A stretch of DNA of 64,000 bases from Scheffersomyces stipitis CBS 6054 (Eukaryota > Ascomycota > Pichiomycetes > Serinales > Debaryomycetaceae): assembly GCF_000209165.1 (NCBI RefSeq), contig NC_009042.1:2046001-2110000 (forward strand), in the 5' to 3' direction. Under the pieces are notes generated by a model that made no database searches, was not told the origin of the DNA, and worked only from the letters and a program-made list of their open reading frames with translations. The translations under genes were made by a program, and so were the position numbers. Of the stretch, positions 39,093-48,536 are shown one piece after another (the stretch's first letter is position 1; each line of letters begins with the position of its first letter).

Positions 39093-40103
39093 ATGGACCA
39101 ACCTGCTGTGAAAACGTCGCTCATAGATATCACCAACAAATTGAAAGATCCTCCATGTCGCATTGTTCTAAAGTGTGAGTACGAGCAACCTTCTGGTTCG
39201 TTCAAGTTGAGAGGAATGGGCTATTTGGTTGCTTTGTCTATCGACAAGGCAAGGAAAGAAAAAAAGGAAGGTATCCATGTTTTCTCTTCCTCTGGTGGTA
39301 ATGCTGGTTTGGCAGCTGCTTATGCTAGTAAGTATTTCAATGTTCCGTGCACTGTTGTACTTCCTGTTTCTTCAAAAGCTGTGGTTCACGAAAAGTTAAG
39401 GAGCCTTGGTGCGAATGTTGTCATCCACGGAAACCACTGGGGTGAAGCCGACGACTACTTGAGAACAACGGTGATTCCAAGTATAGACAAATCGGTATCT
39501 CCTGTCTATTGTCATCCTTTTGACAACCCATTGTTGTGGGACGGCCATGCTGCTTTCATTGATGAAATCATAACTGAAAACCAATTGACTGCTGACGAGT
39601 TAAAGAAGGTCAGAGCTGTGGTATGTAGTGTTGGTGGTGGTGGCTTGTACAATGGAGTTGTCACTGGATTGGAAAGAAACCCCCAGTTGAAGAATGTTCC
39701 TGTCATCTCCATAGAAACACACCAAGCTCCAACCTTCCAAGTGTCGCTTGAAGCTGGAGAGTTAACTCATCTCAAGACCATCAATACCATTTCCACTTCA
39801 TTGGGTTCTCCATACATCTCCCAAGCATCGTTGGACAACTACAAGTCGCATCTGACTTTCCACGAAGTCATTGACGACGTGGAGGCTGCAAGAGGAGTGG
39901 TCGATTTCTATGATGTATCACAAACTTTCACAGAGCCAGCCTGTGGAGCTTCGTTGAGCGTAGCCTTTGATAGAACTGATCTCTTGTTGAAAAACTTGGA
40001 CAACTTGGCAAAAGACGATATCGTTATTATTGTAGCCTGCGGTGGCTCCGGGACCAATTCAGAGACATTGGCTGAGTACAGAAAGTTGGCAGAAAAGAAG
40101 TAG
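39093..40103 (+). CDS. CHA1: Catabolic L-serine/L-threonine dehydratase (PLP-dependent)
   Basis: A 336-residue enzyme of the beta-family of PLP proteins that deaminates serine to pyruvate and threonine to 2-oxobutyrate, allowing use of these amino acids as nitrogen source. K38 in SGSFKLRG is the Schiff-base lysine. SSSGGNAGLAAAY and SVGGGGLYNG are the substrate and phosphate-binding loops, and ACGGSG near residue 315 is the C-terminal pyridine-contact motif. There is no regulatory ACT domain, which distinguishes it from anabolic Ilv1. The length fits yeast Cha1 (360). The ATG at 39093 is preceded by a normal A-rich leader. CHA1 versus a close SDL-type paralogue cannot be settled by eye. Confidence 0.9.
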   Translation: MDQPAVKTSLIDITNKLKDPPCRIVLKCEYEQPSGSFKLRGMGYLVALSIDKARKEKKEGIHVFSSSGGNAGLAAAYASKYFNVPCTVVLPVSSKAVVHEKLRSLGANVVIHGNHWGEADDYLRTTVIPSIDKSVSPVYCHPFDNPLLWDGHAAFIDEIITENQLTADELKKVRAVVCSVGGGGLYNGVVTGLERNPQLKNVPVISIETHQAPTFQVSLEAGELTHLKTINTISTSLGSPYISQASLDNYKSHLTFHEVIDDVEAARGVVDFYDVSQTFTEPACGASLSVAFDRTDLLLKNLDNLAKDDIVIIVACGGSGTNSETLAEYRKLAEKK

Positions 40104-40906
40104 AAATAAAAATATAGATTTAACTAGAGATTGAAATGCTCCTATCGTAGTAGGAGTCAAAAATATAATTGAATTAGAAATAAAAACCGATAGAAAAGTT
40201 AAGTTGATTTTAGTTGAATGTGTAGTGGATGTAGTCGACTGCTGATGAAGGAGTCTGGAAGCAGATTTTACATCTTCAACGAGAGCATTTCATTCTGTCC
40301 GTGTGAATATAATACAAGAGGTTCATTCTCACCTACTCAAAATTTCATAAATTCAAAAAAAAATCTGTAGAAGCGCCTAAAAACCAAAAAAAAATTTGAT
40401 CAAGCCTATTATGCCTGCTTTATATCCAAAGAATCACTCGATACCTCGATCTTCTCTTGCTGAAACGAATTGACTTCAGAATCAGTAGCATTCAGCCCGT
40501 TCCAATTCTCATTCTTTTCTAAGGTTGCAAACTTCTCTTTCATATTTCCACCACGTGATCACAATATACGTCCAGATTAGGCAATTGTACATAAAGAGAA
40601 TCTGAATCTGAAAGCTGGAGAATACTAATTTAGACTAAAATTCCTTCTTCTTTTCCATAGCACGTTGAGTTTGGAACGGGAATTGGCAAATAACTTATAC
40701 AAATATATTTAGCAGAAATCTGTTCTACTACAAGATAATCACGCTAAACATTTTTCAGCAATAAAGACATTATCTTCACATCTTCACATCTTGCCTTCTC
40801 ATATCACATGGGCTATATTTAATCTTATACAAGACTAATTCATTTTCAGTCACTTTAATTTAAATTATATCAATTTCACCGCTTAATTTTCTTCATATCT
40901 GTCTAA
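40104..40906. other. Intergenic region upstream of the hydrolase-like gene
   Basis: 803 bp, AT-rich with several poly-A tracts (around 40357-40393). It includes CACGTGATCACA at 40552-40563 and TCTTCACA repeats near 40780. No gene was seen. Confidence 0.4.
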
Positions 40907-43684
40907 ATGGCTCGTAATCCCAACGCCTCCATGAGTTGGATACCACTGTGGGCCTCTAATAATAGTTCAACAGCTACAGTGAACGAGCCACATGCTATAG
41001 AGTCCAAGCCAGGTCCAGCGTTAGTGGCGAACCCCGCTTCGGTTACCTCGACTCTGACAGCAGCAGATACAACTGCTATGACTCCCTCCAGTAGTGTCAT
41101 CAGCAGTGCTAATGGAATTGCTGGAAAAGAAGCCAAGTTGGAAAAGCTTCATGTACCGCTTGCTCCTCCAGCCTCTGGATCAAAAGTCAAAAGGGCCATT
41201 TCTCCAACTCGGCCTAGGTCGGTAAAGAAGAAAGCGTCCACATCATCTCTTGCTACCATGACGTCAGGCAGCTGGTTGAACTGGGGATCTAGAGCTGCTA
41301 GAGATGCACAGCTGTCGACTTCTCCTACGAGAGCCCGATTGGACGAACGAGAGGATGAGGAAATTGACGATGATGGTGATGAGACGAACGGAAACGATGC
41401 CATAGACGAAGATGACTATGTTCCAGACGATAATGGTGATGTAATTGATGATCACGTTTCGCAGGATAAGAAACGGTCAACGTCGTGGAACTTCTGGAAC
41501 AACGGCAGCAGCACTGGAGAAGGAAATGGAGCCAACAACAATAACAGCAATTTGAAGAAAGAAAAAGAAAAAGAGAAGGAAAAGGAGAAGGAGAAAGATA
41601 AAGAGTTCCATCATATGTCCAACACTATTGTCAACTCCATACCGACGATACCGACAAGACAAGAACTTCAGCAGAATATAGGCACAAATGGTTCCAGAGC
41701 TACGTCCATGGAACCCGTTGGTGATTCTGTAGATACAACACAGGATCCAACTCCAGAAGTGGATGATGCTGTTTTATATAAACCTCATGATAAGACAGCC
41801 GATTTCCAGCAGATAAACACCCACAAAAACGAAAATCTCAAGGAGAACGTAATCGTACCTGATTGGAACCTGTGTCTACCCCATCAAACGTATTCTTCGC
41901 CTGGAGGCATCAGTTCTTCCATTTTTGGAAGTTCCACCACAGCCAACGAGAGTGCCCAAAAGGGCGATTTGCGAAGTTGGAGACTGTACTTGAATACTTT
42001 ATCTACCCGTTTGGGATTTTCTGCTCTGGACATTGTTGGAGAAGAGGGTCAAACAAATGAATTACAGCCAGCAAAACGTGAGTTGGCGGAGAAGGAATTC
42101 AGTTTACTCTATGAGAGATCATACAAACTTTATGGCAGATCGTTAGCCAAATTGCCGGCTCATAAAAGGTCTTGTTTGCCCAACTATAACAAATACTACA
42201 CGAAACATGAAACTGATGAAGATTATCGCTTCAACCAGCTTACTCAGATTGAAGAAGACGCCGAAGATCCTAACTCAATTTCCATATCCAACGATCCTTT
42301 GGGAAACCTTTTAATCAACCACGGCCCAAAGAAACGACAACAAGGAAGTCTCAAGATCAATCCTTCCGATATAGTGAATCAGAAATCTGGTCCCCTCCAC
42401 AAAATCAGTAAGATTTTGATCATCGGTGTCCATGGATTCTTTCCAACTAAGATGATAAGACCGATTATTGGTGCTCCCAAAGGTACTTCGTTGAAGTTTG
42501 CCAACGAGGCTGAAAAGGCAGTAATCAGATACTGCATCGAAAACAATCTTATCAATGAAACGGAATCCAAGGTCAGCATCCAGAAGATTGCTTTGGAAAA
42601 AGAAGGTAAGATTTTCGATAGAGTTGACTTCTTTACTGAAATTGTTAAGAGGTGGCAGCAGGAGTTGAACGAAGCAGATTTCATTTTTGTAGCTTCTCAC
42701 TCACAAGGTTGTGTGGTTTCTATCATCTTATTGGCCAGGTTGATCAGGATGGGTATTCTCAAGGACCCCATCAAGAAGCGTATTGGTATTTTGGGAATGG
42801 CAGGTATTAACAATGGTCCATTCTATGGTGCTGACAAGTCATTGTTCATGAAAGCGTATTCGACAATAGAACACGAATCGTTGATTGAATTGTTTGAGTT
42901 GACGAAGTTCGACAGCCAGCAATCGTTGGTGTATAAGGAGTCGATGCAGATCATCATCAATGCTAATGTGAAGATATGCTTTATTGGATCTATCAACGAT
43001 CAGTTGGTACCTCTTTATTCGGCAGTGGCATCGCATGTGTTCCACCCCAATATCTATAGAGCGTGCTATATTGACCATTCTTCGCAGACTCCATTATTCG
43101 TTCAGAAGTTGGTATCCTTATGCTGTCAGTTGCAGAATCTTGGATATTTCGATAATAACGTTATCAAGGAACTCAGCACTTCATTGGCCGGTCCTATGAG
43201 AGCTGGAGGACACTCCAAGATTTACAATGATGGAAAAGTTTACGACTTGGGTATCAAATTTGTGTTGGATACAGATGATCTTGTGATTCCTCCCACTGCT
43301 GCTATTACGAGTCCCTCTCCAATCATTGTCAACACTGCCACTTCAGTAAATCCCACGGCGATCTATGAGTCTTTTGGTGAACTGGGAGAAGTCGTCAATA
43401 TCCCGCCAACCAACCAAGTATACATAAAAGAATTTAACATTGGCAAGATTGGAACGAATCCGTTCATTCTTCCGTGGTGCTTGCGCGGATTGTTGTTCAA
43501 CATTGAGAAAAACTGGCCCAACAACAACAAGCTCCTTACAGTTGAGCATGGCAAAGACTTTGGCAAGAGTGGCTACGATGAAATCAACGAGTTGTATCTA
43601 CTGTTTGAGGACTGGAAGCCAGAATCGAAGATGCTCAAGGAATTGAAGTTCCGTTTGAATGGACTTCGTGCCAGTAAGCTATAG
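40907..43684 (+). CDS. Large alpha/beta-hydrolase-like protein of unknown function (possibly YML020W family)
   Basis: A 925-residue protein. The first about 330 residues are low-complexity, with basic Ser/Pro patches (KVKRAISPTRPRSVKKK), acidic Asp/Glu runs and a Lys-Glu tract (KEKEKEKEKEKDKE). Residues about 500-860 look like an alpha/beta-hydrolase: IIGVHGFFP (oxyanion-type HG loop), ASHSQGCVVSII with candidate nucleophile Ser599 in the G/S-x-S-x-G elbow, and AGINNGPFYG. A later Asp (FIGSINDQLVPLYSA) and His (YIDHSSQTP) could complete the triad. No signal peptide or clear membrane helix was seen. Similarity to the uncharacterised S. cerevisiae YML020W is from memory and uncertain. Esterase or lipase activity is inferred from the motif only. 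Confidence 0.85.
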   Translation: MARNPNASMSWIPLWASNNSSTATVNEPHAIESKPGPALVANPASVTSTLTAADTTAMTPSSSVISSANGIAGKEAKLEKLHVPLAPPASGSKVKRAISPTRPRSVKKKASTSSLATMTSGSWLNWGSRAARDAQLSTSPTRARLDEREDEEIDDDGDETNGNDAIDEDDYVPDDNGDVIDDHVSQDKKRSTSWNFWNNGSSTGEGNGANNNNSNLKKEKEKEKEKEKEKDKEFHHMSNTIVNSIPTIPTRQELQQNIGTNGSRATSMEPVGDSVDTTQDPTPEVDDAVLYKPHDKTADFQQINTHKNENLKENVIVPDWNLCLPHQTYSSPGGISSSIFGSSTTANESAQKGDLRSWRLYLNTLSTRLGFSALDIVGEEGQTNELQPAKRELAEKEFSLLYERSYKLYGRSLAKLPAHKRSCLPNYNKYYTKHETDEDYRFNQLTQIEEDAEDPNSISISNDPLGNLLINHGPKKRQQGSLKINPSDIVNQKSGPLHKISKILIIGVHGFFPTKMIRPIIGAPKGTSLKFANEAEKAVIRYCIENNLINETESKVSIQKIALEKEGKIFDRVDFFTEIVKRWQQELNEADFIFVASHSQGCVVSIILLARLIRMGILKDPIKKRIGILGMAGINNGPFYGADKSLFMKAYSTIEHESLIELFELTKFDSQQSLVYKESMQIIINANVKICFIGSINDQLVPLYSAVASHVFHPNIYRACYIDHSSQTPLFVQKLVSLCCQLQNLGYFDNNVIKELSTSLAGPMRAGGHSKIYNDGKVYDLGIKFVLDTDDLVIPPTAAITSPSPIIVNTATSVNPTAIYESFGELGEVVNIPPTNQVYIKEFNIGKIGTNPFILPWCLRGLLFNIEKNWPNNNKLLTVEHGKDFGKSGYDEINELYLLFEDWKPESKMLKELKFRLNGLRASKL

Positions 43685-44798
43685 ACAGAGAAAGATAAGC
43701 TTCTTGCGTACGATTACATTATTGATAATAGATAGTAATGATTATGTAGAAATGGCGATTGTATAAGGGCACTAAATACACAAAAATACGAACAAACTTA
43801 TTATAGCAATTTAGATGGGCTTGTATAAGTCACATGAATATGGCTTTTGAAGTGATCGTGCCAAAGTTCACTAGCCCATTCTGAGGCTGTTACTTTGCAA
43901 TTATAATCATCCCGAGATTTGGGGTTAGACTGCGTTAGACGTAGCACAAAAAGTAGTGTTCATTAAGCATAAAGGAGAAGATGCGAAGAATCCCAAGATT
44001 GCGATATGAACAAGAGAATCAGCAAGTGTATTCGCTCATTCCAAGTAGAAAACCATCATTGCCAGAAACCGCCGTTACTTCCAGTCACTACTGCTTCGAA
44101 AACCAATAGTTTGCACGTCTGGTCTTAACTGATGCCTACGAACATGGACTGAAAGTGAAACTTCTTAAGCCTTGAATCTCGTTTGTTTCTGTTTTCGTCA
44201 GATCTATGTATAGATATGTAACCATGGAGGCATATATAGAGCAATCCAGAGGACCAACATTCTTTCTATTCGTTGCAATTTCCTGATCTCCTACATCAGC
44301 CAGCCTAATCTAACTTGGTTCTACAGCTTTTTTCCTCTATATGCTCTCACTCACTATTCTCTATTCTCACCACTCTTCTCTCAAGCAAATCTCCTTATCA
44401 CCTCCTGTACAGTCAGTACGCGTCAATTAGCAATTCCCGCACTTTTCTAGCATCTTTTTTTCAGTTGCTTCTGAAGCTCTTAATATTGGAAATCTCACTT
44501 TTGATTTTCACTCTATTCTGGTAGACTTTGTCAGCTTCGTTTCTTCCTTGCAAATCAGTTCTTTGTCGGTCAACTGTGTGGTGGTCTGAGCAGCAGCCGT
44601 TACCTCCTCCAACCGAATCCACTCCCGTGGTCCCATTTGTCATCCATAGATTGTTTACCATATTGTTTACTATTTGATTCAGTTTTTTTCTGTGTTTTTT
44701 CATTATTGTTAGCCAGAAATCGTGCTTTCGATCTCATATTTTCACAACATTCATCAACAAAATTCATATATCACCGTGGCATCCACTATTATCCTATA
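43685..44798. other. DOT1 upstream region
   Basis: 1114 bp with no supported gene. The plus strand is strongly pyrimidine-rich from about 44310 to 44480, probably a long leader or nucleosome-poor promoter. The open frame continuing upstream of DOT1 (from 44637) has no ATG before 44799. Confidence 0.4.
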
Positions 44799-47700
44799 AT
44801 GTTCTCGCCCGAGCAAGAGGCCCAGACGCCCGACACCTCCGACCATTCCACAGACGAGTTCAAGGTCAGCTTTCCCAAGCACAAGCTGAACGAGCCCAAG
44901 CCATTGTCGACCGCACAGCTCGCAGAAGAGCTTCCCCAGCTCCTAAAGAAAGACATCTCATTGTCGCAATTGCTAAACCAACTTTCCAATAATAATAATA
45001 ATAATAACGTCAACAATAGTAATAATCACAGCAATCTCATCCCCCCAGTAGTAGACTTTATCTTGAACCACAAAATGGATATCGATAACTTGCGCTACCA
45101 GGCATGGAAACGTAAGCTCGCTGTATATCTATGTCTCTACGAGTCCAGATTAAAGGCTGTAGCTATCGATGCCTTGCAATCTGTTGATGGACTCAAGGAG
45201 TCAGGAGAGACTTTCACTCGAGTTCAAACTGCAGTGAAGACTCTCACTGCCTCTAATGTATGGACGCAGGACGAGATCGAGCATTTCCATACGTGCATAG
45301 TTCACAACGCTACACGGACTGGGATGGGCCACCTTATCGAGCAAAAGAGCATAGCTGAGCTCAACAATGCTGTAACCCAGCTTATGTCACGTTTCTACTG
45401 GACGAAGGGCGAGATGACCTTTCTTGAAAACCACTTGGGAGCAGGCGTAGCAGAACTTTGTCACGAGATCCCACTTAGAGCTAAACATGGGATCGTCCAG
45501 ATGGTTTGGAAAGTGAAAAAGAGTCGTAATCAGGTAGCACTGGCCAAAAAAGCCAAACCCAACCCCTCCACCAAGAAGTCCGTTAGGGACTTGGAAGTCA
45601 CTATAGCCGAAAAAAAAGTTGTGAATTTGACTGACTCTTCTATGGAGGACACGACAGAAGATGACAATTTAGCGTATTGTATTCAACACGATTTGTCCAG
45701 AGAAACACTCGAGGCTCTCTTCCCCGACTGGTCGTTGTCCGAGACACTAGACAGAATCGTATTCCAGGCCGGTCCATTGGATTCCATAGCTCTTACAACT
45801 GGTGAAAAACAGATTATCAAAGACTCCATAAAGAAACAAAAGTCGTTGGAATCAGTACAGTTCAACTTCCCGTGCCGTTCCAAAGACTACCTAGTAGAAA
45901 AGTTTAAGGAATTTGAATTTGTCTCTTCGCGTAAGACCAAGTTCAAGTCGTTGTCAGAGAGATTGCTTTACGAAGCAAAATGGGTTCTTTATTCTAGTGG
46001 GGAAACTTTTACAACTACTAGACGGTCCCGTAAGCGGGCTCTTGAAGAGTCCTTTGAAACCATGGAAAAGGAAGCCCTAGTGTCGATCTACACCAAGCCT
46101 GCTCCTAAGCAGGAAATGACTCCCGAAGAGTTGGAAGAAAGAGAACGTCGTAGAGAAGCCTTGAAGGAACTGAGAAGACTCGCGAATGAAAGAAAAGCTC
46201 TTCTCAGAAAACAAAGGAAGGAAGACTTGGAGAGACGTAAAGCGGCTGGTTTAATCAAAGCAAAACCAAAATCTGACATTACCCATTCGATTAAAGATCT
46301 CTTGGCTGGATCCGAGCACTTTCAATCTGTTATTGGCGATAAAAAGAAAGTTGAGGAGGGACAAAAAAGAAAACGTATACAAGCAGTTCACTACCGTCCT
46401 GAAATCGAACCCAAGAAGCCTTCTAAACTAAAGGTCAGACACAGACAAGCCGAAAAAAGCAAAATCAAACTAGCCTTAAAATTGAAAAAACAACAAGAAC
46501 ACAACAAGAGAAAACCCAAAAAAGAACCAAAGAAAAAGAAGAAGACTGTCGAAGAAGAGTCCTTAGCTACACCGGAAACGGAGGAATTCATTAAAGAAGA
46601 GATCGACGAAGACGAAGAGGAAGAGGAAGAAGAGGACACCTATAGTCCATTCGATCCTGTTGATCTCAATTCAGATTCGTTTGTGCCTCTTCATGGAAGA
46701 CAATTCTACGCTGAAGAAATATACGTAGATAAGCCCCATGTCCCTGAGTTGAAGTTTGTTGAAGTTACAGAAGAGTCTGAAAATCTGCTCATCAGCAGTT
46801 CTACTTTGACAGAAACAAAAAGAATTATGACCACAAACGACGATGACATAGTCTACGAAGACTGCTTGGCAGCAGATATCATCCGTTCTCACATCAAGAA
46901 CTACCGTGATTTACCTATATCGTTCCCACCTTTGCTTGACCCTTCTAGCCTGGAAAGGAAGATATATCCTACGAATAAGGTCAGAATCAGATTCTTATTG
47001 TATCCTCAACACTGTGAACTGTTTATTCTTGCAGCTCCTAAAACCAACGAACTAGATCCTGTCTATGAGATTATCAAATTATTCATGATCCATTACGCCT
47101 TGTTCTTTTCGCATTCCTCCGAGATCAGAAGAATCATCACCGAAGAGTATTGTCAGAAAATTGAGCATTCTATCGAAGAGAATGACTTTTCAGATTTCAT
47201 GTTCGTCGTTGATAAATGGAACGCTTTAATGCTTAAATTATCACCCAATGAAGAGGCAGTCCAATCTATTGTCCAGAGTGGAAAAGAGGACATAAATGCT
47301 GGTCTTAGATCGTATCTTAGCGAACAAGAGATTCGCGTACCAACTAGTGAAGACTTGAAGTTGCAGGCTTTTCTTGAAGCTGTCATTCTTGAAGATCTTA
47401 GTCCTACATTCCAACTAATCAAAGAAGAACCGAGTGATGCCGAGAAACAGGAATTTGTTCCAAAACATCTTGGTGACGTTGAAGCCCCAAAGAATGTGAG
47501 TGACGAATTGAAGGATATGAAACCTGATGATTATAATTTGATTTTCTTCACTAGGCTCAAAGAGAAGACTGAGATTTCTAGATTTGCGACTCAACAAATT
47601 CTTTTGCGGATTTATTCGAGAATCGTTTCGACGGATTCACGAAAGTTGAGATCATACAAGGCATTCACAGCTGAAGTATATGGGGAACTTTTACCATCAT

Positions 47701-48425
47701 TTACCAGTGAAGTTCTTGAAAAGGTTAATTTACTTCCAAACCAGAAGTTCTACGATTTAGGCTCTGGTGTCGGGAATACTACATTTCAAGCAGCCTTAGA
47801 ATTTGGTGCTTCTATGAGCGGAGGATGTGAGCTTATGGAACATGCTTCAAAGTTAACTAAACTTCAAGAGGGGTTATTGCAAAAGCATATGGCCGTGCTT
47901 GGTTTGAAGAAGTTAAACTTCAACTTTGCCTTGCTGCAAAGTTTTGTTGATAACGATCCCGTAAGAGATGCTGCTCTGGACTGTGAAGTGCTCATCATTA
48001 ACAACTACCTCTTTGACGGCAATTTGAATGCAGAAGTTGGGAGACTTTTATGTGGTCTCAAGCCAGGAACCAAGATCATTAGTTTGAGAAACTTTATCAG
48101 TCCTAGATACAGAGCAACTGGGGATACTATTTTTGATTTCTTCAAAGTTGAAAAGCACGAAATGAGTGATTTCTTGTCAGTCAGTTGGACGGCAAACAAG
48201 GTTCCATACTACATTTCCACTGTCCAGGATAGAATCTTGCCAGAATACTTAGGCAAAGATGAATCTCCTGATAGTGATAGATCCACACCTACACTCAAAT
48301 CAGAAAATGGCAGTTCCGAAAACCTCGCTGGTAGCCTAACCCCTTTTACTGCAACACCTGAACCTGATATGTTCAAGGACCTATCTTGTGTATTAGGAGA
48401 TGAAGACGACATTCTTCTCCACTAA
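44799..48425 (+). CDS. DOT1: Histone H3-K79 methyltransferase Dot1 with long N-terminal extension
   Basis: A 1208-residue protein, about twice S. cerevisiae Dot1 (582). The first in-frame ATG is at 44799 (MFSPEQEAQTPD). The C-terminal about 330 residues form the DOT1 catalytic domain: KFYDLGSGVGNTTFQAAL with the S-adenosylmethionine motif D986-LGSGVGN, GCELMEHASKL, NNYLFDGNLN and SLRNFISPRY. It methylates nucleosomal H3 Lys79, with roles in silencing and checkpoint signalling. The N-terminal extension contains an Asn run (AAT repeats near 44989). It also has Trp-led helical segments at about 155-200 and 201-245 that look like divergent SANT/Myb repeats, and a long highly basic Lys/Arg region (residues 420-600) likely to bind nucleosomal DNA. 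An acidic patch follows. ISW2 is convergent 111 bp away. Confidence 0.95.
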   Translation: MFSPEQEAQTPDTSDHSTDEFKVSFPKHKLNEPKPLSTAQLAEELPQLLKKDISLSQLLNQLSNNNNNNNVNNSNNHSNLIPPVVDFILNHKMDIDNLRYQAWKRKLAVYLCLYESRLKAVAIDALQSVDGLKESGETFTRVQTAVKTLTASNVWTQDEIEHFHTCIVHNATRTGMGHLIEQKSIAELNNAVTQLMSRFYWTKGEMTFLENHLGAGVAELCHEIPLRAKHGIVQMVWKVKKSRNQVALAKKAKPNPSTKKSVRDLEVTIAEKKVVNLTDSSMEDTTEDDNLAYCIQHDLSRETLEALFPDWSLSETLDRIVFQAGPLDSIALTTGEKQIIKDSIKKQKSLESVQFNFPCRSKDYLVEKFKEFEFVSSRKTKFKSLSERLLYEAKWVLYSSGETFTTTRRSRKRALEESFETMEKEALVSIYTKPAPKQEMTPEELEERERRREALKELRRLANERKALLRKQRKEDLERRKAAGLIKAKPKSDITHSIKDLLAGSEHFQSVIGDKKKVEEGQKRKRIQAVHYRPEIEPKKPSKLKVRHRQAEKSKIKLALKLKKQQEHNKRKPKKEPKKKKKTVEEESLATPETEEFIKEEIDEDEEEEEEEDTYSPFDPVDLNSDSFVPLHGRQFYAEEIYVDKPHVPELKFVEVTEESENLLISSSTLTETKRIMTTNDDDIVYEDCLAADIIRSHIKNYRDLPISFPPLLDPSSLERKIYPTNKVRIRFLLYPQHCELFILAAPKTNELDPVYEIIKLFMIHYALFFSHSSEIRRIITEEYCQKIEHSIEENDFSDFMFVVDKWNALMLKLSPNEEAVQSIVQSGKEDINAGLRSYLSEQEIRVPTSEDLKLQAFLEAVILEDLSPTFQLIKEEPSDAEKQEFVPKHLGDVEAPKNVSDELKDMKPDDYNLIFFTRLKEKTEISRFATQQILLRIYSRIVSTDSRKLRSYKAFTAEVYGELLPSFTSEVLEKVNLLPNQKFYDLGSGVGNTTFQAALEFGASMSGGCELMEHASKLTKLQEGLLQKHMAVLGLKKLNFNFALLQSFVDNDPVRDAALDCEVLIINNYLFDGNLNAEVGRLLCGLKPGTKIISLRNFISPRYRATGDTIFDFFKVEKHEMSDFLSVSWTANKVPYYISTVQDRILPEYLGKDESPDSDRSTPTLKSENGSSENLAGSLTPFTATPEPDMFKDLSCVLGDEDDILLH

Positions 48426-48536
48426 ATTTGCTAGCTAAAATTGTATTATTAATTCTTGTATATTACAAGACTTCTGTAAAGGAGCCATCAGTTAGAGTAT
48501 TATTAGTCTATATCAACCAAAAATATTGTACAATGT

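Noticed and set aside
44637..44798. A hydrophobic N-terminal extension of DOT1 that might look like a signal sequence
   Set aside because: No ATG occurs before 44799 in this frame, and a nuclear methyltransferase would not carry it.
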